Assembly (NCBI GenBank): GCA_003216035.1
Contig: QCJM01000014.1
Coordinates: 1-34,766, forward strand
From: Prochlorococcus sp. AG-409-B13
GTDB lineage: Bacteria; Cyanobacteriota; Cyanobacteriia; PCC-6307; Cyanobiaceae
DNA length: 34,766 bases
Reading direction: 5' to 3'
Position 1 is the first letter of the stretch. Every line of letters starts with the position of its first letter. The notes beneath the pieces were generated by a model, which was given only the letters and a program-made list of their open reading frames with translations, was not told the DNA's origin and did no database searches. Made by a program: the position numbers and the translations under genes. Positions 24,171-34,260 of the stretch are shown piece after piece.

Positions 24171-24625
24171 TGAAAACCACCAAACCAAAACCAACTTCAA
24201 TTATAAGTTTTGACATTGGTCGTAAACGAATAGGTCTAGCAGGATGTGATCCAATGGGTATATCTATTACCTCTCTACCATCCATCAACCGTGGGAAATT
24301 TATTGATGATCTAAAAACTCTAGAATTTATCTGTCTACAAAGAAAAGTTAAGGGGCTTGTTTTTGGTCTACCCCTCGATGAAGAAGGGATGCACACTACA
24401 CAATCCAAATATTGTGAAAAATATGGTCAGAAAATGGGCAAGGCTCTTGGCTTACCAATCGCTTGGGTAAACGAACACAGCAGCACCTGGGCAGCCTCAG
24501 AACAACATCAACTGCATTCAGATCGCACTGGGCGACTTGATAGTGAATGTGCTGCGCTTCTACTAGAGCAATGGTTAAGAGAAGGCCCTGAACTTAAACC
24601 GGTCCACATGGCGTCCTTTCCCTAA
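24170..24625 (+). CDS. yqgF: YqgF/RuvX-type RNase H-fold nuclease
   Basis: A 151-residue RNase H-like protein. Catalytic-type Asp15 is in SFDIGRKRIGLAG, Glu occurs in VNEHSST, and the last Asp is in DSECAALLLEQWL. GLPLDEEG is the family's loop. Members process pre-16S rRNA 5' ends or act as Holliday-junction resolvases; which applies here cannot be told. It overlaps the preceding GNAT-like gene by one base and is followed after 51 bases by the DUF3727 gene, all on one strand. Confidence 0.88.
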   Translation: MKTTKPKPTSIISFDIGRKRIGLAGCDPMGISITSLPSINRGKFIDDLKTLEFICLQRKVKGLVFGLPLDEEGMHTTQSKYCEKYGQKMGKALGLPIAWVNEHSSTWAASEQHQLHSDRTGRLDSECAALLLEQWLREGPELKPVHMASFP

Positions 24626-24676
24626 AGCCAATTGGAATGCAATGCTGGATCCTAATCAAGACAAACGACAACTCTT

Positions 24677-25216
24677 ATGTCTGTCACAGGTCCAAGTAAC
24701 AATGGCGAAGTACCAACAGTTCTTGTAAAAGATATTCAAGGGAGTTCTCTGCTCTGCTTCCTTGAGCAACTCATCTCCATTGATGAGAAGGACTACGCAC
24801 TTCTAACACCCGTAGACACACCAGTCTCATTATTTCGATTAGTTGATGGAGCAGATCCTGAACTAATAGAAAAAATTAGTAGCAGCGAACCGATTCTGAG
24901 TGTGGCAGATGTAGTTTTACAAGAACACGATTTAACTTTGGTTCGATCAGCTGTAACGCTAACCGTGACAGGTGAACTCGACGAACCCGACCCAGAGGAA
25001 CTTGAAGAGGAAGATCAAAATGATGATGATTCAGAAACTTATGAACTTTTGGTTAGTTTTAGAGTTGAAGATAATGAATATGGGCTATATATTCCATTAG
25101 ATCCATTTTTTGTTGTCGCCAAATTAGAGGGTGGACAAGCATCCTTGGTTGAAGGAGAAGAATTCGACCAAGTTCAACAGCTAATAGAAAAAGAGTTAGA
25201 CGAAAGGGAGATTTAA
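24677..25216 (+). CDS. DUF3727 (DUF1292-containing) acidic protein
   Basis: This 179-residue protein is very acidic, with a Glu/Asp-rich linker (about 105-120, PDPEELEEEDQNDDDSE) between two small domains. The N-terminal part fits DUF1292/DUF3727 of cyanobacteria and plastids (ISIDEKDYALLTPVDTPVSLF), and the second repeats the pattern (YELLVSFRVEDNEYGLYIPLD). Function is unknown. It lies six bases before the YqeG-type gene in the same direction, so it is probably part of the yqgF-yqeG-proB transcript. Confidence 0.8.
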   Translation: MSVTGPSNNGEVPTVLVKDIQGSSLLCFLEQLISIDEKDYALLTPVDTPVSLFRLVDGADPELIEKISSSEPILSVADVVLQEHDLTLVRSAVTLTVTGELDEPDPEELEEEDQNDDDSETYELLVSFRVEDNEYGLYIPLDPFFVVAKLEGGQASLVEGEEFDQVQQLIEKELDEREI

Positions 25217-25221
25217 AACAA

Positions 25222-25731
25222 ATGAGCCATCATTGGCTTATACCTGACTGGGAACCAGGACTAAGTCTTCCTCATCTTTCTCATAAACATTTGTTAGATA
25301 GAGAGATAAAAGCTATCGTGTTAGATGTTGATAGAACAATCCTGCCAGGGAAAGATCTAATACTTCATGATTCGATAAAAGAATGGGTAAATAAAGCACG
25401 AAAAGATTTAACACTGCATCTTCTTAGTAACAACCCATCAAAAAAACGTATAGAGAATGTAGCCAATCAATTAGAGTTAACTTTTACAAGCGGAGCTGCA
25501 AAGCCTCGAAGAGGTGCTCTACTTAAAGTCTTAAACCAATTAGATCAAAAGCCAACTTCAACTGCAATAATTGGGGATCGTATTTTTACAGATGTATTAG
25601 TTGGCAATAGATTAGGCCTATATACAGTTCTAGTGCTCCCATTAGGAAAAGATGGCAAACCAAGCAGAAATGACAACTTGCAACGGATAGAGAAAATGCT
25701 TGCATCTTTCTTAGGAGTCCGCAAAAGATGA
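25222..25731 (+). CDS. yqeG: YqeG-family HAD IIIA phosphatase
   Basis: A 169-residue HAD hydrolase with motif [11 protein letters not shown] (Asp35, Asp37), motif II around LHLLSNN, Lys in SGAAKPRRG and motif [16 protein letters not shown]. The plant relative, PGPMT/PTPMT-type PGP phosphatase, and the bacterial YqeG relatives are linked to phosphatidylglycerophosphate dephosphorylation, which would partner with pgsA in this window; that link is inferred. Its last codon overlaps the proB start by four bases (25728-25731), so expression is coupled to proB. Confidence 0.85.
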   Translation: MSHHWLIPDWEPGLSLPHLSHKHLLDREIKAIVLDVDRTILPGKDLILHDSIKEWVNKARKDLTLHLLSNNPSKKRIENVANQLELTFTSGAAKPRRGALLKVLNQLDQKPTSTAIIGDRIFTDVLVGNRLGLYTVLVLPLGKDGKPSRNDNLQRIEKMLASFLGVRKR

Positions 25732-26822
25732 ATCTTTGGGTATTAAAAATAGGAACTAGCCTCTTAAGAGGCAACAAACTCCTATCTACAGCTTCTGTAA
25801 TTGAGAGTTTTGCCTCTTGCATTGCTGACAGTAAAAGCAGAGGCGATCAAATAGTTCTTGTGACTAGTGGTGCAGTAGGACTTGGCTGTAGGCGCCTAGG
25901 TCTTGAAAAACGTCCTAAAGATATGGTTAGCCTTCAGGCAGTTGCAGCAATTGGGCAAGGACATCTAATGGCTCTTTATGAAAGTGCAATGTCTAAATAT
26001 CATTACAAAGTAGCTCAAGTCTTATTAACACGTGCAGATCTTGGATCAAAAAATAGCTTCCGAAATGCCTCCAAAACTCTTCACCAACTACTCGACTGGG
26101 GAGTCTTACCAATCGTTAACGAAAACGACACTCTGTCTGCAGAAGAGTTGCGTTATGGGGACAATGACACTTTATCAGCGCTTGTTGCAACAGCTGTAGA
26201 TGCTGATCAATTGATTCTGTTAACAGATGTAGATCGACTCTATTCTTCTAATCCAAAAATTGATAGTAAGGCAAAACCAATCACTGAAATTCACCACCCA
26301 AACGAATTAAAAACCTTGGAAGCCTCTCAATCAAGTATTAGTGAGTGGGGAACAGGGGGAATTCAAACAAAATTAGCAGCCGCTCGCATTGCAACAGCAA
26401 GTGGAATCAAAGTTCAGCTTGCCGATGGTCGCGATCCCAAGATGCTGGGAGCCTTATTAAAAGGATCACGAGGGGGAACAATTTTTCATCCCCACCCTCA
26501 ACCGTTAGCAAGTCGCAAGAGTTGGTTAGCACACGCAATAGTACCAGTAGGAAGCGTTTTAATAGATAGTGGTGCGTGTATTGCGCTTCAAAAGAAAGGT
26601 GCCTCATTATTACAAGTTGGGATACAAAATGTTGAAGGCAACTTTGAAGCCAATCAGCCGGTAAAGATACTAAACAAAAAGGGAGAAGAGCTGGCAAGAG
26701 GAATTAGTTCTTTAAGTAGTAAGGAAATTCAAAACTCATTACTAAACCCTCCCAATTTAAGATGCTCTCCTGTAGTAATCCATAGGGATGTGCTAGTTCT
26801 AACTGCCAACAGTCTGGACTGA
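25728..26822 (+). CDS. proB: glutamate 5-kinase
   Basis: A 364-residue kinase that phosphorylates glutamate in the first step of proline synthesis. The amino acid kinase domain has KIGTSLL (7-13), [16 protein letters not shown] and [12 protein letters not shown], then [12 protein letters not shown]. The C-terminal third (about 275-360) is the PUA domain usual for ProB. Length is right. It overlaps yqeG by four bases, so it is translationally coupled, and precedes lpxD by 39 bases. Confidence 0.95.
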   Translation: MNLWVLKIGTSLLRGNKLLSTASVIESFASCIADSKSRGDQIVLVTSGAVGLGCRRLGLEKRPKDMVSLQAVAAIGQGHLMALYESAMSKYHYKVAQVLLTRADLGSKNSFRNASKTLHQLLDWGVLPIVNENDTLSAEELRYGDNDTLSALVATAVDADQLILLTDVDRLYSSNPKIDSKAKPITEIHHPNELKTLEASQSSISEWGTGGIQTKLAAARIATASGIKVQLADGRDPKMLGALLKGSRGGTIFHPHPQPLASRKSWLAHAIVPVGSVLIDSGACIALQKKGASLLQVGIQNVEGNFEANQPVKILNKKGEELARGISSLSSKEIQNSLLNPPNLRCSPVVIHRDVLVLTANSLD

Positions 26823-26861
26823 TCAATTCATTAAAAATACTTTTCGCTGAAAAACAAATCC

Positions 26862-27905
26862 ATGCGCTTCAACCAATTAATCTCATTACTAAAGCAAGGA
26901 CAAGCAGGCCTTCTGTCTTATCAGATTGGCAAGGATCCAGAGATCCTTAGCGGTGCTTCCCTTGAAAAGGCGAACATTGATCAAATTAGTTTTCTTGAGA
27001 AGGGAAACTCTTTATCAAAAAAACTAAATTCGTGTAATGCAGGCGCTGTTATTCTTCCAATCCAAGAAGACTTATCTGAAATTGCGAAAAGCAAAGGCCT
27101 TCCCTGGGCTGTTGTAAAGGATCCAAGAATAGCCTTTGCAGAAGTACTTGAAACTCTTAATCCAGCAAGCAAAAAAATACCTGAGATACATCCCACAGCA
27201 GTAATCGGGGACAGGGTAACAATTGGAGAGAAAGTATCAATTGGACCTCATGTATGCATTGGTGATGACTGCGAAGTTGGAGAGGATAGTATTATCCATG
27301 CAGGAGTTGTCATCTATTCAAATGTTGTAATTGGATCAGGTAATGAACTCCATGCTAATTGTGTAATACATCCTGGTTCGAAAACAGGAAAAAACTGCAT
27401 TATCCACTCAAGCACAGTTATAGGTTCAGAAGGTTTTGGTTTTATACCAACTAGAAAAGGATGGAGAAAAATGCCGCAAACTGGCATCGTAATTATTGAA
27501 GACAACGTAGAAATTGGTTGCAATTCAGCAATTGACAGGCCAGCAGTCGGAGAAACAAGAATCGGTAATGGCACCAAAATCGATAATCTTGTTCAGATAG
27601 CTCATGGCGTTATCACAGGCAAGGACTGTGCCATGGCGTCACAAGTGGGCATAGCTGGGGGAGCTGTAATTGGCAACGGAGTAATCCTTGCTGGGCAAGT
27701 TGGAGTAACTAATCGTGTCAAGGTAGGAGATGGCGTGATTGCTAGTTCTAAATGCGGAATACATACTGATATAGACCCAGGGGCAGTAATTAGCGGTTTC
27801 CCTGCAATTCCAAATCGACTTTGGCTTCGATGTTCTGCAAATTTCAAAAGATTGCCAGATTTAACAAAAGCAATCAAAGAAATCTCAAAGTCTCTGCCTA
27901 GGTAA
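26862..27905 (+). CDS. lpxD: UDP-3-O-acylglucosamine N-acyltransferase
   Basis: A 347-residue enzyme of lipid A synthesis with an N-terminal uridine-binding domain (1-105) and a left-handed beta-helix of hexapeptide repeats (about 108-315), seen as IGxxVxIG-type units. The catalytic His248 lies in VQIAHGV. A C-terminal helix ([12 protein letters not shown]) caps the fold. Its presence fits a lipid A-bearing outer membrane. It stands between proB and leuB on the same strand. Confidence 0.95.
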   Translation: MRFNQLISLLKQGQAGLLSYQIGKDPEILSGASLEKANIDQISFLEKGNSLSKKLNSCNAGAVILPIQEDLSEIAKSKGLPWAVVKDPRIAFAEVLETLNPASKKIPEIHPTAVIGDRVTIGEKVSIGPHVCIGDDCEVGEDSIIHAGVVIYSNVVIGSGNELHANCVIHPGSKTGKNCIIHSSTVIGSEGFGFIPTRKGWRKMPQTGIVIIEDNVEIGCNSAIDRPAVGETRIGNGTKIDNLVQIAHGVITGKDCAMASQVGIAGGAVIGNGVILAGQVGVTNRVKVGDGVIASSKCGIHTDIDPGAVISGFPAIPNRLWLRCSANFKRLPDLTKAIKEISKSLPR

Positions 27906-27942
27906 CCTCACATTCAGAAAAATAATCATTCAGGAGTAATTA

Positions 27943-29016
27943 ATGCGAGCGCACCACATAGTCTTATTGCCAGGAGATGGTATTGGTCCAGAAATCACCA
28001 TGGTGACAAGAAGGCTATTAGAAGCCGTTAGTAAAAAGCTTGATTTTGAACTTTTTTTTGAAGAACAACTAATTGGCGGTCAAGCCATTGAGTCCAAAGG
28101 GGTTCCTCTACCCGAAGAGACGCTGAAATCTTGTCAAAGCAGTGATGCTGTACTTATGGCTGCAATAGGAGACCCTCGCTATGACGAAATTCCAAGAGAG
28201 ATAAGACCTGAGTCAGGATTATTAAGTTTGCGAGAAGGTATGAACCTATTTGCAAATATTAGGCCAGTCAAAATCATTCCTGCCCTAATTAATGCAAGCA
28301 GTCTTAAGCCAGAAATAATAAATGGTGTGGATTTAATAGTTGTAAGAGAACTAACTGGTGGAATTTATTTTGGCAAGCCAAAAGGCAGAATTAAGACAGA
28401 AAATGGCGAAAGAGCTTTCAATACAATGACCTATTCAAGTGAGGAGATAAAGCAAATTGCCGAAGTATCTTTTGAAATTGCGAGAACAAGAAATAAAAAG
28501 ATCTGTTCCGTAGACAAAGCCAATGTTCTTGACGTCAGTCAACTTTGGAGAGATCAAATAAGTAAGCTTTCAGAGGAATATACAGATATTGAATTGAGTC
28601 ACATGTATATAGATAACGCGGCAATGCAATTAGTTAGAAACCCCCGCCAATTTGATGTTTTACTAACAAGCAACCTATTTGGCGACATCCTCAGCGATGA
28701 GGCAGCAATGCTCACAGGCTCAATCGGTATGCTTCCATCTGCCTCACTAAGCATCGATGGACCAGGACTATTTGAACCTGTTCATGGTTCAGCTCCAGAC
28801 ATAGCAGGCACAAACAAGGCCAATCCAATCGCAATGGTCCTATCAGCCGCAATGATGTTGAAGATTGGGCTGAAAGAAACTGCCGCTGCTGAGATTCTTG
28901 AGAAATGCGTGGACAAAGTGCTTCAGTCTGGTTATCGCACAGTTGACATAATGAGTGAATCTTGTGTTCAGCTTGGATGCAACGAGATGGGTGAAGAGCT
29001 TTTAAAGGAAATTTGA
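27943..29016 (+). CDS. leuB: 3-isopropylmalate dehydrogenase
   Basis: A 357-residue NAD-dependent decarboxylating dehydrogenase of leucine synthesis. Signatures are the GDGIGPE start (about 10-16), VVRELTGGIYFG, metal ligands in NLFGDILSDEA and the NAD site GSAPDIAGTNKANP. Length is typical. Isocitrate and homoisocitrate dehydrogenases are related, but the GIYFG loop favours LeuB. A 93-base gap precedes prk. Confidence 0.95.
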   Translation: MRAHHIVLLPGDGIGPEITMVTRRLLEAVSKKLDFELFFEEQLIGGQAIESKGVPLPEETLKSCQSSDAVLMAAIGDPRYDEIPREIRPESGLLSLREGMNLFANIRPVKIIPALINASSLKPEIINGVDLIVVRELTGGIYFGKPKGRIKTENGERAFNTMTYSSEEIKQIAEVSFEIARTRNKKICSVDKANVLDVSQLWRDQISKLSEEYTDIELSHMYIDNAAMQLVRNPRQFDVLLTSNLFGDILSDEAAMLTGSIGMLPSASLSIDGPGLFEPVHGSAPDIAGTNKANPIAMVLSAAMMLKIGLKETAAAEILEKCVDKVLQSGYRTVDIMSESCVQLGCNEMGEELLKEI

Positions 29017-29109
29017 CCCAAAAAATCAAAAATCAACTGGTTCAGGCAAGAAAAGAATTAGTTGGCCAGACGACCTGCCAAAATCTTTAAATATTTAATC
29101 TAAGCATCG

Positions 29110-30012
29110 ATGTCGAAGCGTCACCCGGTTGTCGCCGTCACTGGTTCCTCTGGAGCAGGAACCAGCACAGTCAAAAGAGCCTTCGAGCATATCTTCGCCA
29201 GGGAAAAAATCATTCCCGCTGTAGTGGAGGGCGACAGTTATCACCGTTTTGAGCGGATGCCAATGAAAAAAGCCATGGCTGATGCTTTAGCAAAAGGTGA
29301 AAACTTTTCCCATTTCGGCCCTGAAGCGAACTTATTTGACAAGCTCGAAGAACTCTTCAAAACATATGGACAAACAGGTGGAGGCGAAAAGCGTTATTAC
29401 CTCCATAGCCCTGAGGAGGCTGAAGAGCACAATGCCAGGCTAGGAACAAAACTTTCACCAGGGCAATTCACACCTTGGGAAGAGATCCCAAGTGGTACTG
29501 ACCTACTTTTCTATGAGGGCCTTCATGGTGGTGTTGTTGGCGAGAACTATGACGTAGCCGCTGTAGCTGATCTACTTGTAGGCGTTGTTCCAATTACAAA
29601 CTTAGAATGGATACAAAAAATCCATAGGGACAATGCTGAAAGAGGTTACTCAGCGGAAACAATTGTGGACACAATTCTTAGGAGGATGCCTGATTACATA
29701 AACCATATCTGTCCTCAATTTAGCAAGACAGATATCAACTTCCAAAGGATCCCAACAGTAGATACATCAAACCCATTTATTTGCAGGAATATTCCTACCC
29801 CTGATGAAAGCTTTGTAATTATCCATTTTAGAAAAGGGTCTAGAGAAAAATGGGGAATCGATTTCAGCTATCTATTGGGAATGATTCACGACTCCTTTAT
29901 GTCAAGCCCAACAAGTTTGGTCGTAAACGGAGGAAAGATGGGATTTGCAATGGAATTAATTCTTACTCCAATTATCCATCGAATGATCGAGGAAAAAGGT
30001 CTGTCCAGCTAA
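29110..30012 (+). CDS. prk: phosphoribulokinase, short proteobacterial-type form
   Basis: A 300-residue enzyme that makes ribulose 1,5-bisphosphate from ribulose 5-phosphate and ATP in the Calvin cycle. The P-loop is GSSGAGTST (12-20), with the ribulose-phosphate site around VVEGDSYHRF and YEGLHGG. It has no Cys in the P-loop or near residue 55, where plant and most cyanobacterial PRK hold a thioredoxin-controlled pair; only two Cys occur, both in the second half (HICPQ, FICRN). This fits the proteobacterial, allosteric class, which suits the alpha-cyanobacterial carbon-fixation gene set. Light-redox control through that pair is therefore not expected. Confidence 0.93.
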   Translation: MSKRHPVVAVTGSSGAGTSTVKRAFEHIFAREKIIPAVVEGDSYHRFERMPMKKAMADALAKGENFSHFGPEANLFDKLEELFKTYGQTGGGEKRYYLHSPEEAEEHNARLGTKLSPGQFTPWEEIPSGTDLLFYEGLHGGVVGENYDVAAVADLLVGVVPITNLEWIQKIHRDNAERGYSAETIVDTILRRMPDYINHICPQFSKTDINFQRIPTVDTSNPFICRNIPTPDESFVIIHFRKGSREKWGIDFSYLLGMIHDSFMSSPTSLVVNGGKMGFAMELILTPIIHRMIEEKGLSS

Positions 30013-30044
30013 ATCTAACTAATAAATCATAAATAGCACTATAA

Positions 30045-30386
30045 TGGATCAATGAACGAATAGGTGACCAAATCACCCCAGAAAGACCCTCTTTTATAAT
30101 AAATGGGCTCCAGGAGAAAAAAGCCCATTATTTTCCCTGGGATAAATTTAATAGTAAATATATAATCAACAAAGCACGTCATATTTTTTATCAGCACCTC
30201 TCTGAAGAGAATTCTAATACTTACCAAGCTTTAGGTATCGTTATTAATACGAAAACCGGCAATGGAAGCGTTGCATTTGAGTCTCCAATACTTTTACCTA
30301 ATGAACATTTTCTAAGTCTCAAAGATTTAAACTTAAACTTTAATAAGAAATCCTTTAAAAAAAGTTCGGCTTCAAAGCCAAAATGA
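30045..30386 (+). pseudogene. 113-codon open frame without a usable start, between prk and accD
   Basis: After a TAA at 30042-30044, 113 stop-free codons run to a TGA at 30384-30386, with no ATG, GTG or TTG. ATG GAT CAA TGA sits in another frame at 30044-30055, and a +1 slip at that TGA (or a single-base change) would join it to this frame. The predicted protein is soluble and mixed, with PWDKFNSKYIINKARHIFYQH and YQALGIVINTKTGNGSVAF as notable stretches. It has no family I know. A hairpin AATGGGCT/AGCCCATT (30102-30129) lies inside it and could instead be a prk terminator. Likely a decayed or frameshifted gene. Confidence 0.45.
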
Positions 30387-30656
30387 ATTCTAATCGGTCA
30401 GTAGCTTAAAATAATAATCTAAATATTCAACATTAGTTCTTAATAGAAACAAGACAAATATTAAGCCGATGATTTCCAAGAGGAATCGTTTGATAAGTTC
30501 CTTTTGAAGAAATCTTAAAAACACTACTGACCACTGAAATCGATCTTCTCAAGAAAATATCAGTATGAATCGTGTGGCAATTTTGGAAAAATTATTCTTG
30601 AAAACAACTAGATAGCCTTTAGAGTATTAAATGGTAATGAAGAGTCTTTAAATCCT
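30387..30656. other. intergenic gap before accD
   Basis: About 270 bases of AT-rich DNA. A minus-strand stretch of about 50 open codons exists, with a possible TTG start, but no good gene model. It probably holds the accD promoter; I could not place it. Confidence 0.4.
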
Positions 30657-31532
30657 GTGTCGCTTTTCGACTGGTTTGCTGATCGTCGCAAAGGTCAGTT
30701 TGTAGGGAAGGTAAACCAAGAGCTTGATGAAAGTGATGGACTGTGGAGCAAGTGCCCTGAATGTGGTCAAGTTGTGTATAGAAAGGATTTAATCGCCAAC
30801 TCGAATGTATGCAGCAATTGCGGCCATCATTTCCGGATTTATAGCGAGGAACGAATTCGTCAGATAGCAGACAATGGGACATTTCAACCATTTGACAGAG
30901 ACCTTAGTCCTACTGACCCACTAGGTTTCAAGGATCGAAGGGCCTATGCCGATCGACTTAGAGAAAGTCAAATGAATACAGGGATGAAAGATGGAGTTGT
31001 GACAGGAGTATGCAAAGTCAAATCGATACCACTTGCTTTAGCAGTGATGGACTTCAGGTTCATGGGGGGGTCAATGGGATCAGTAGTTGGAGAAAAAATC
31101 ACACGCCTAATCGAGCATGCAACTTCTGACAACCTGCCACTTTTGATAGTTTGTGCATCTGGTGGTGCTCGAATGCAAGAAGGAATGCTTAGCCTCATGC
31201 AAATGGCAAAGATTTCAGGGGCTCTGGAAAGACATAGAGAAAAAGAGTTGCTATATATGCCACTACTTACCCATCCAACAACTGGTGGAGTTACAGCAAG
31301 TTTCGCAATGCTTGGTGACTTAATTCTTGCTGAACCAAAAGCATTAATTGGTTTCGCTGGTAGACGAGTAATTGAACAAACATTGCGAGAAAAACTACCA
31401 GAAAATTTTCAAACAGCTGAATACCTTCAAGAACATGGTTTTGTGGATACGATCGTTCCCAGGACTCAACTCCGTAACACCCTAAGCACTCTATTATCCC
31501 TACATGGGAACTCTCCTAACAAAAGCTACTAA
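30657..31532 (+). CDS. accD: acetyl-CoA carboxylase carboxyltransferase beta subunit
   Basis: A 291-residue subunit that transfers carboxyl from biotin to acetyl-CoA in the first step of fatty acid synthesis; it pairs with AccA. The N-terminal four-Cys zinc finger is clear (Cys33, Cys36, Cys52, Cys55: CPEC, CSNC), and the crotonase-like core has [24 protein letters not shown] and [11 protein letters not shown]. It starts at a GTG at 30657. A small exported protein gene follows after 9 bases. Confidence 0.95.
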   Translation: MSLFDWFADRRKGQFVGKVNQELDESDGLWSKCPECGQVVYRKDLIANSNVCSNCGHHFRIYSEERIRQIADNGTFQPFDRDLSPTDPLGFKDRRAYADRLRESQMNTGMKDGVVTGVCKVKSIPLALAVMDFRFMGGSMGSVVGEKITRLIEHATSDNLPLLIVCASGGARMQEGMLSLMQMAKISGALERHREKELLYMPLLTHPTTGGVTASFAMLGDLILAEPKALIGFAGRRVIEQTLREKLPENFQTAEYLQEHGFVDTIVPRTQLRNTLSTLLSLHGNSPNKSY

Positions 31533-31541
31533 AAAAAGTAA

Positions 31542-31955
31542 ATGATTAGGCTGTCAAGATTAACGACTAAAGTAATAGTATTTTTTCTAATTTTAATGTG
31601 TTTCTACACATTAAATATATTTCCAACAAATGCTACAGAGCTCAATTGGCAGGAAGTTTCTACAAAAATGTTAGGTAGACAATGGTGGGATAGAGGAAGC
31701 CTTAAAAAATTCCAAGATGGGCACCTTCTGGTTAGAAGTAAATACAGCCCAGCCATAGATAAGAACCAACCGGAAGAGATTAGTTATATTTACGATATGG
31801 AAATTGACTGTGATAGTAATTTATTTAAAGATATCGCAACAAATAATCGAAGTGATCCAAATAGTGCCTGGAGATCTCCAGATGGAGATGAACTAATCGA
31901 ACAATTAATTCATGATGTATGTATTGTATCAAAAGATCTTTTATTTTCTGAATAA
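31542..31955 (+). CDS. small exported protein of unknown function
   Basis: A 137-residue protein with a signal peptide (basic MIRLSRLTTK, hydrophobic VIVFFLILMCFYTLNIF, cleavage near TNA-TE). The mature part is about 105 residues, hydrophilic, with a WQEVSTKMLGRQWWDRGSL stretch and two Cys (in EIDCDSN and HDVCIVS) that may pair in the periplasm or lumen. I do not recognise the family. It follows accD by 9 bases and precedes the oxidoreductase by four, so it is likely part of one transcript with accD. Confidence 0.7.
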   Translation: MIRLSRLTTKVIVFFLILMCFYTLNIFPTNATELNWQEVSTKMLGRQWWDRGSLKKFQDGHLLVRSKYSPAIDKNQPEEISYIYDMEIDCDSNLFKDIATNNRSDPNSAWRSPDGDELIEQLIHDVCIVSKDLLFSE

Positions 31956-31959
31956 ACAC

Positions 31960-33057
31960 ATGATTAATCCCCCCATAGGCGTAGCAATTGCAGGGTTAGG
32001 CTTTGGTGAGTCCGTTCACCTACCAGCACTTTCCACTAATAAAGACCTTACTGCTTTATCACTTTGGCACCCTCAAAAAGAAAAACTAGAAAGTGCATGT
32101 AAAAAACATAATTTATCGGGACAAACTAGTTGGGCAGAACTTCTTAAAGACCCTCAGATTGATGCAATTATCCTTGCCACCCCACCAGCTCCCCGTTTTG
32201 AATTAGCTCTTCAGGCCTTAAAAGCAAAAAAGCATTTGCTATTAGAAAAACCAGTAGCCTTAAATGCTGAACAAGTAGCAGAACTTCAAAAATTAGCAAT
32301 TAATCAACAATTAAGTGTCGCAGTTGATTTTGAATATCGTGCTGTTCCTCATTTTATGCAGGCAAAAAGAATTATTTCAAGTGGAGCAATAGGTACTCCT
32401 TGGTTAATAAAATTTGATTGGTTAATGGGCAGCAGATCAAATCCATCTAGATGTTGGGACTGGTATTCACAAGAAGAAAAGGGAGGTGGAGTAATCGGCG
32501 CACTAGGCACTCACGCATTTGACATATTGCATTGGTTTTTTGGACCTACAAATAGCATTAGCAGCCTACTCTCAACATCAATTACAAAACGTACTGATAA
32601 AGAAGATAATATTCAAAGGGAGGTGACAAGTGAAGATGTCACAATGGCACAATTACAACTTTCCTCTTATGAAAATGAATCTTTAATACCTGCACAAGTA
32701 ACTCTTTCTGCGGTAGCAAGGGAAGGCCGAGGTTGCTGGCTAGAGGTATATGGGAGCCAAGGCACACTTTTATTGGGTAGTGATAATCAAAAAGATTATG
32801 TTCACGGCTTTGGTCTGTGGGTTTCCCAGGTGGGAGAGCAATTACGCAGTATTAGCCCTGACAAAGATCTTGCATTTTCAACTACATGGTCTGATGGACG
32901 CATTGCCCCAGTAGCAAGGTTACAAGGCTTGTGGGCAGAAAGTATTAGAACTAGAAAACCAATGATTCCTGGCCTTGCTGAAGGATGGTTCAGTCAAAAA
33001 GTTTGTGACAAAGCAAAAGAGTCATCATCTTCTGGACAGAGGCTCTACCTTGATTAA
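31960..33057 (+). CDS. Gfo/Idh/MocA-type NAD(P)-dependent oxidoreductase
   Basis: A 365-residue protein starting at the ATG at 31960 (MINPPIGVAIAGLGFG), four bases after the previous stop; the open frame extends 16 residues further but would overlap it. The Rossmann motif is GLGFGE, the EKP motif is LLLEKPVAL, and GGGVIGALGTHAFDILHWF carries the conserved catalytic His region. Members oxidise sugars, inositol or biliverdin-type substrates; which one is unknown. It is separated by 117 bases from fbaA. Confidence 0.85.
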   Translation: MINPPIGVAIAGLGFGESVHLPALSTNKDLTALSLWHPQKEKLESACKKHNLSGQTSWAELLKDPQIDAIILATPPAPRFELALQALKAKKHLLLEKPVALNAEQVAELQKLAINQQLSVAVDFEYRAVPHFMQAKRIISSGAIGTPWLIKFDWLMGSRSNPSRCWDWYSQEEKGGGVIGALGTHAFDILHWFFGPTNSISSLLSTSITKRTDKEDNIQREVTSEDVTMAQLQLSSYENESLIPAQVTLSAVAREGRGCWLEVYGSQGTLLLGSDNQKDYVHGFGLWVSQVGEQLRSISPDKDLAFSTTWSDGRIAPVARLQGLWAESIRTRKPMIPGLAEGWFSQKVCDKAKESSSSGQRLYLD

Positions 33058-33109
33058 TCAAGGCAAGATGCAGTAACAGGTCTTGTTCATTTTCGCTTCA
33101 TCTTTTAAA

Positions 33110-33132
33110 GTCCTGGGCCCCCGGTCCCGGAC
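33110..33132 (+). promoter_or_regulatory. GC-rich hairpin upstream of fbaA
   Basis: A 23-base imperfect hairpin starts GTCCTGGGCC and ends GGTCCCGGAC, with a CCC loop, one mismatch and one G-T pair. It stands out as GC-rich in AT-rich DNA, 43 bases before the fbaA start. There is no T-run after it, so a 5' leader structure or operator seems more likely than a terminator. Confidence 0.4.
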
Positions 33133-33174
33133 TTCTAATCAGAACTGGGTCCTCAAGACACTTCGGAGACATCG

Positions 33175-34248
33175 ATGGCCCTTGTTCCTCTAAGGCTTCT
33201 ACTCGACCATGCTGCAGAAAACGGCTATGGCATTCCTGCTTTTAACGTAAATAATCTAGAGCAGGTTCAGGCCATCATGGAAGCAGCAGCTGAGACAGAT
33301 AGCCCAGTCATTCTTCAGGCTTCTAGAGGTGCCAGAAGCTATGCGGGTGAGATCTTTCTTAGACACTTAATCATTGCCGCGACAGAAACCTATCCGAACA
33401 TCCCTGTTGTGATGCACCAGGATCATGGCAACGAACCTTCAACTTGCTACTCAGCAGCCATTAATGGATTTACTTCTGTGATGATGGATGGATCATTAGA
33501 AGCAGATGCCAAGACACCAGCTAGCTATGACTACAACGTAAACGTCACTAAAACTGTAGTTGATTTTGCCCACTCTGTAGGAGTAAGCGTAGAAGGAGAG
33601 CTTGGATGTCTAGGTTCACTAGAGACCGGAAAAGGCGAAGCAGAAGATGGCCATGGATTTGAAGGTGAACTTTCTAAAGACATGCTTCTAACTGATCCAG
33701 CGGAAGCAGCAGATTTTGTAGCTAAAACAAAAGTAGATGCTCTAGCTATAGCTATTGGTACCAGTCATGGTGCTTACAAGTTCACCAGAAAACCAACCGG
33801 AGAAGTACTTGCAATAAGTCGAATAGCAGAAATCCACAAAGCTCTACCAAATACTCATCTTGTAATGCATGGCTCTAGCTCAGTTCCTCAAGAATGGCTG
33901 GACATGATTAATAAGTTCGGTGGTGCAATTCCTGAAACCTATGGTGTCCCTGTTGAAGAAATTCAAGAAGGGATTCGCAATGGTGTGCGAAAGGTAAACA
34001 TTGACACGGATAATCGTCTTGCATTCACAGCTGCTGTCCGTGAGGCGGCCTCTGCCGACCCAACTAATTTTGATCCAAGACACTTCAACAAACCAGCTCG
34101 TAAGTATATGAAGCAAGTTTGTTTAGACAGATATCAGCAATTCTGGTGTGCAGGTCAAGCAAGCAAAATAAAGCAACAAAGTACCAACTACTACGCAGGC
34201 CTCTACTCGAAAGGACAACTCGATCCAAAAACTGCAGTAACCGTCTAA
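33175..34248 (+). CDS. fbaA: fructose-bisphosphate aldolase, class II
   Basis: A 357-residue zinc-dependent aldolase used in the Calvin cycle and gluconeogenesis (also sedoheptulose bisphosphate). Asp83 and zinc ligand His84 are in [10 protein letters not shown], further His ligands lie in HGAYKF and VMHGSSS, and [17 protein letters not shown] is the family signature. Length fits the Calvin-type class II group (cbbA/fda). A GC-rich hairpin lies before it and a symmetric terminator after it. Confidence 0.95.
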   Translation: MALVPLRLLLDHAAENGYGIPAFNVNNLEQVQAIMEAAAETDSPVILQASRGARSYAGEIFLRHLIIAATETYPNIPVVMHQDHGNEPSTCYSAAINGFTSVMMDGSLEADAKTPASYDYNVNVTKTVVDFAHSVGVSVEGELGCLGSLETGKGEAEDGHGFEGELSKDMLLTDPAEAADFVAKTKVDALAIAIGTSHGAYKFTRKPTGEVLAISRIAEIHKALPNTHLVMHGSSSVPQEWLDMINKFGGAIPETYGVPVEEIQEGIRNGVRKVNIDTDNRLAFTAAVREAASADPTNFDPRHFNKPARKYMKQVCLDRYQQFWCAGQASKIKQQSTNYYAGLYSKGQLDPKTAVTV

Positions 34249-34260
34249 ATTACTACTAAC

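Noticed and set aside
30039-30227. Minus-strand 62-residue frame
   Set aside because: It lies opposite the longer startless plus-strand frame and looks like its shadow.
30440-30600. Minus-strand stretch of about 50 open codons with a TTG start
   Set aside because: This length is expected by chance and it shows no recognisable motif.
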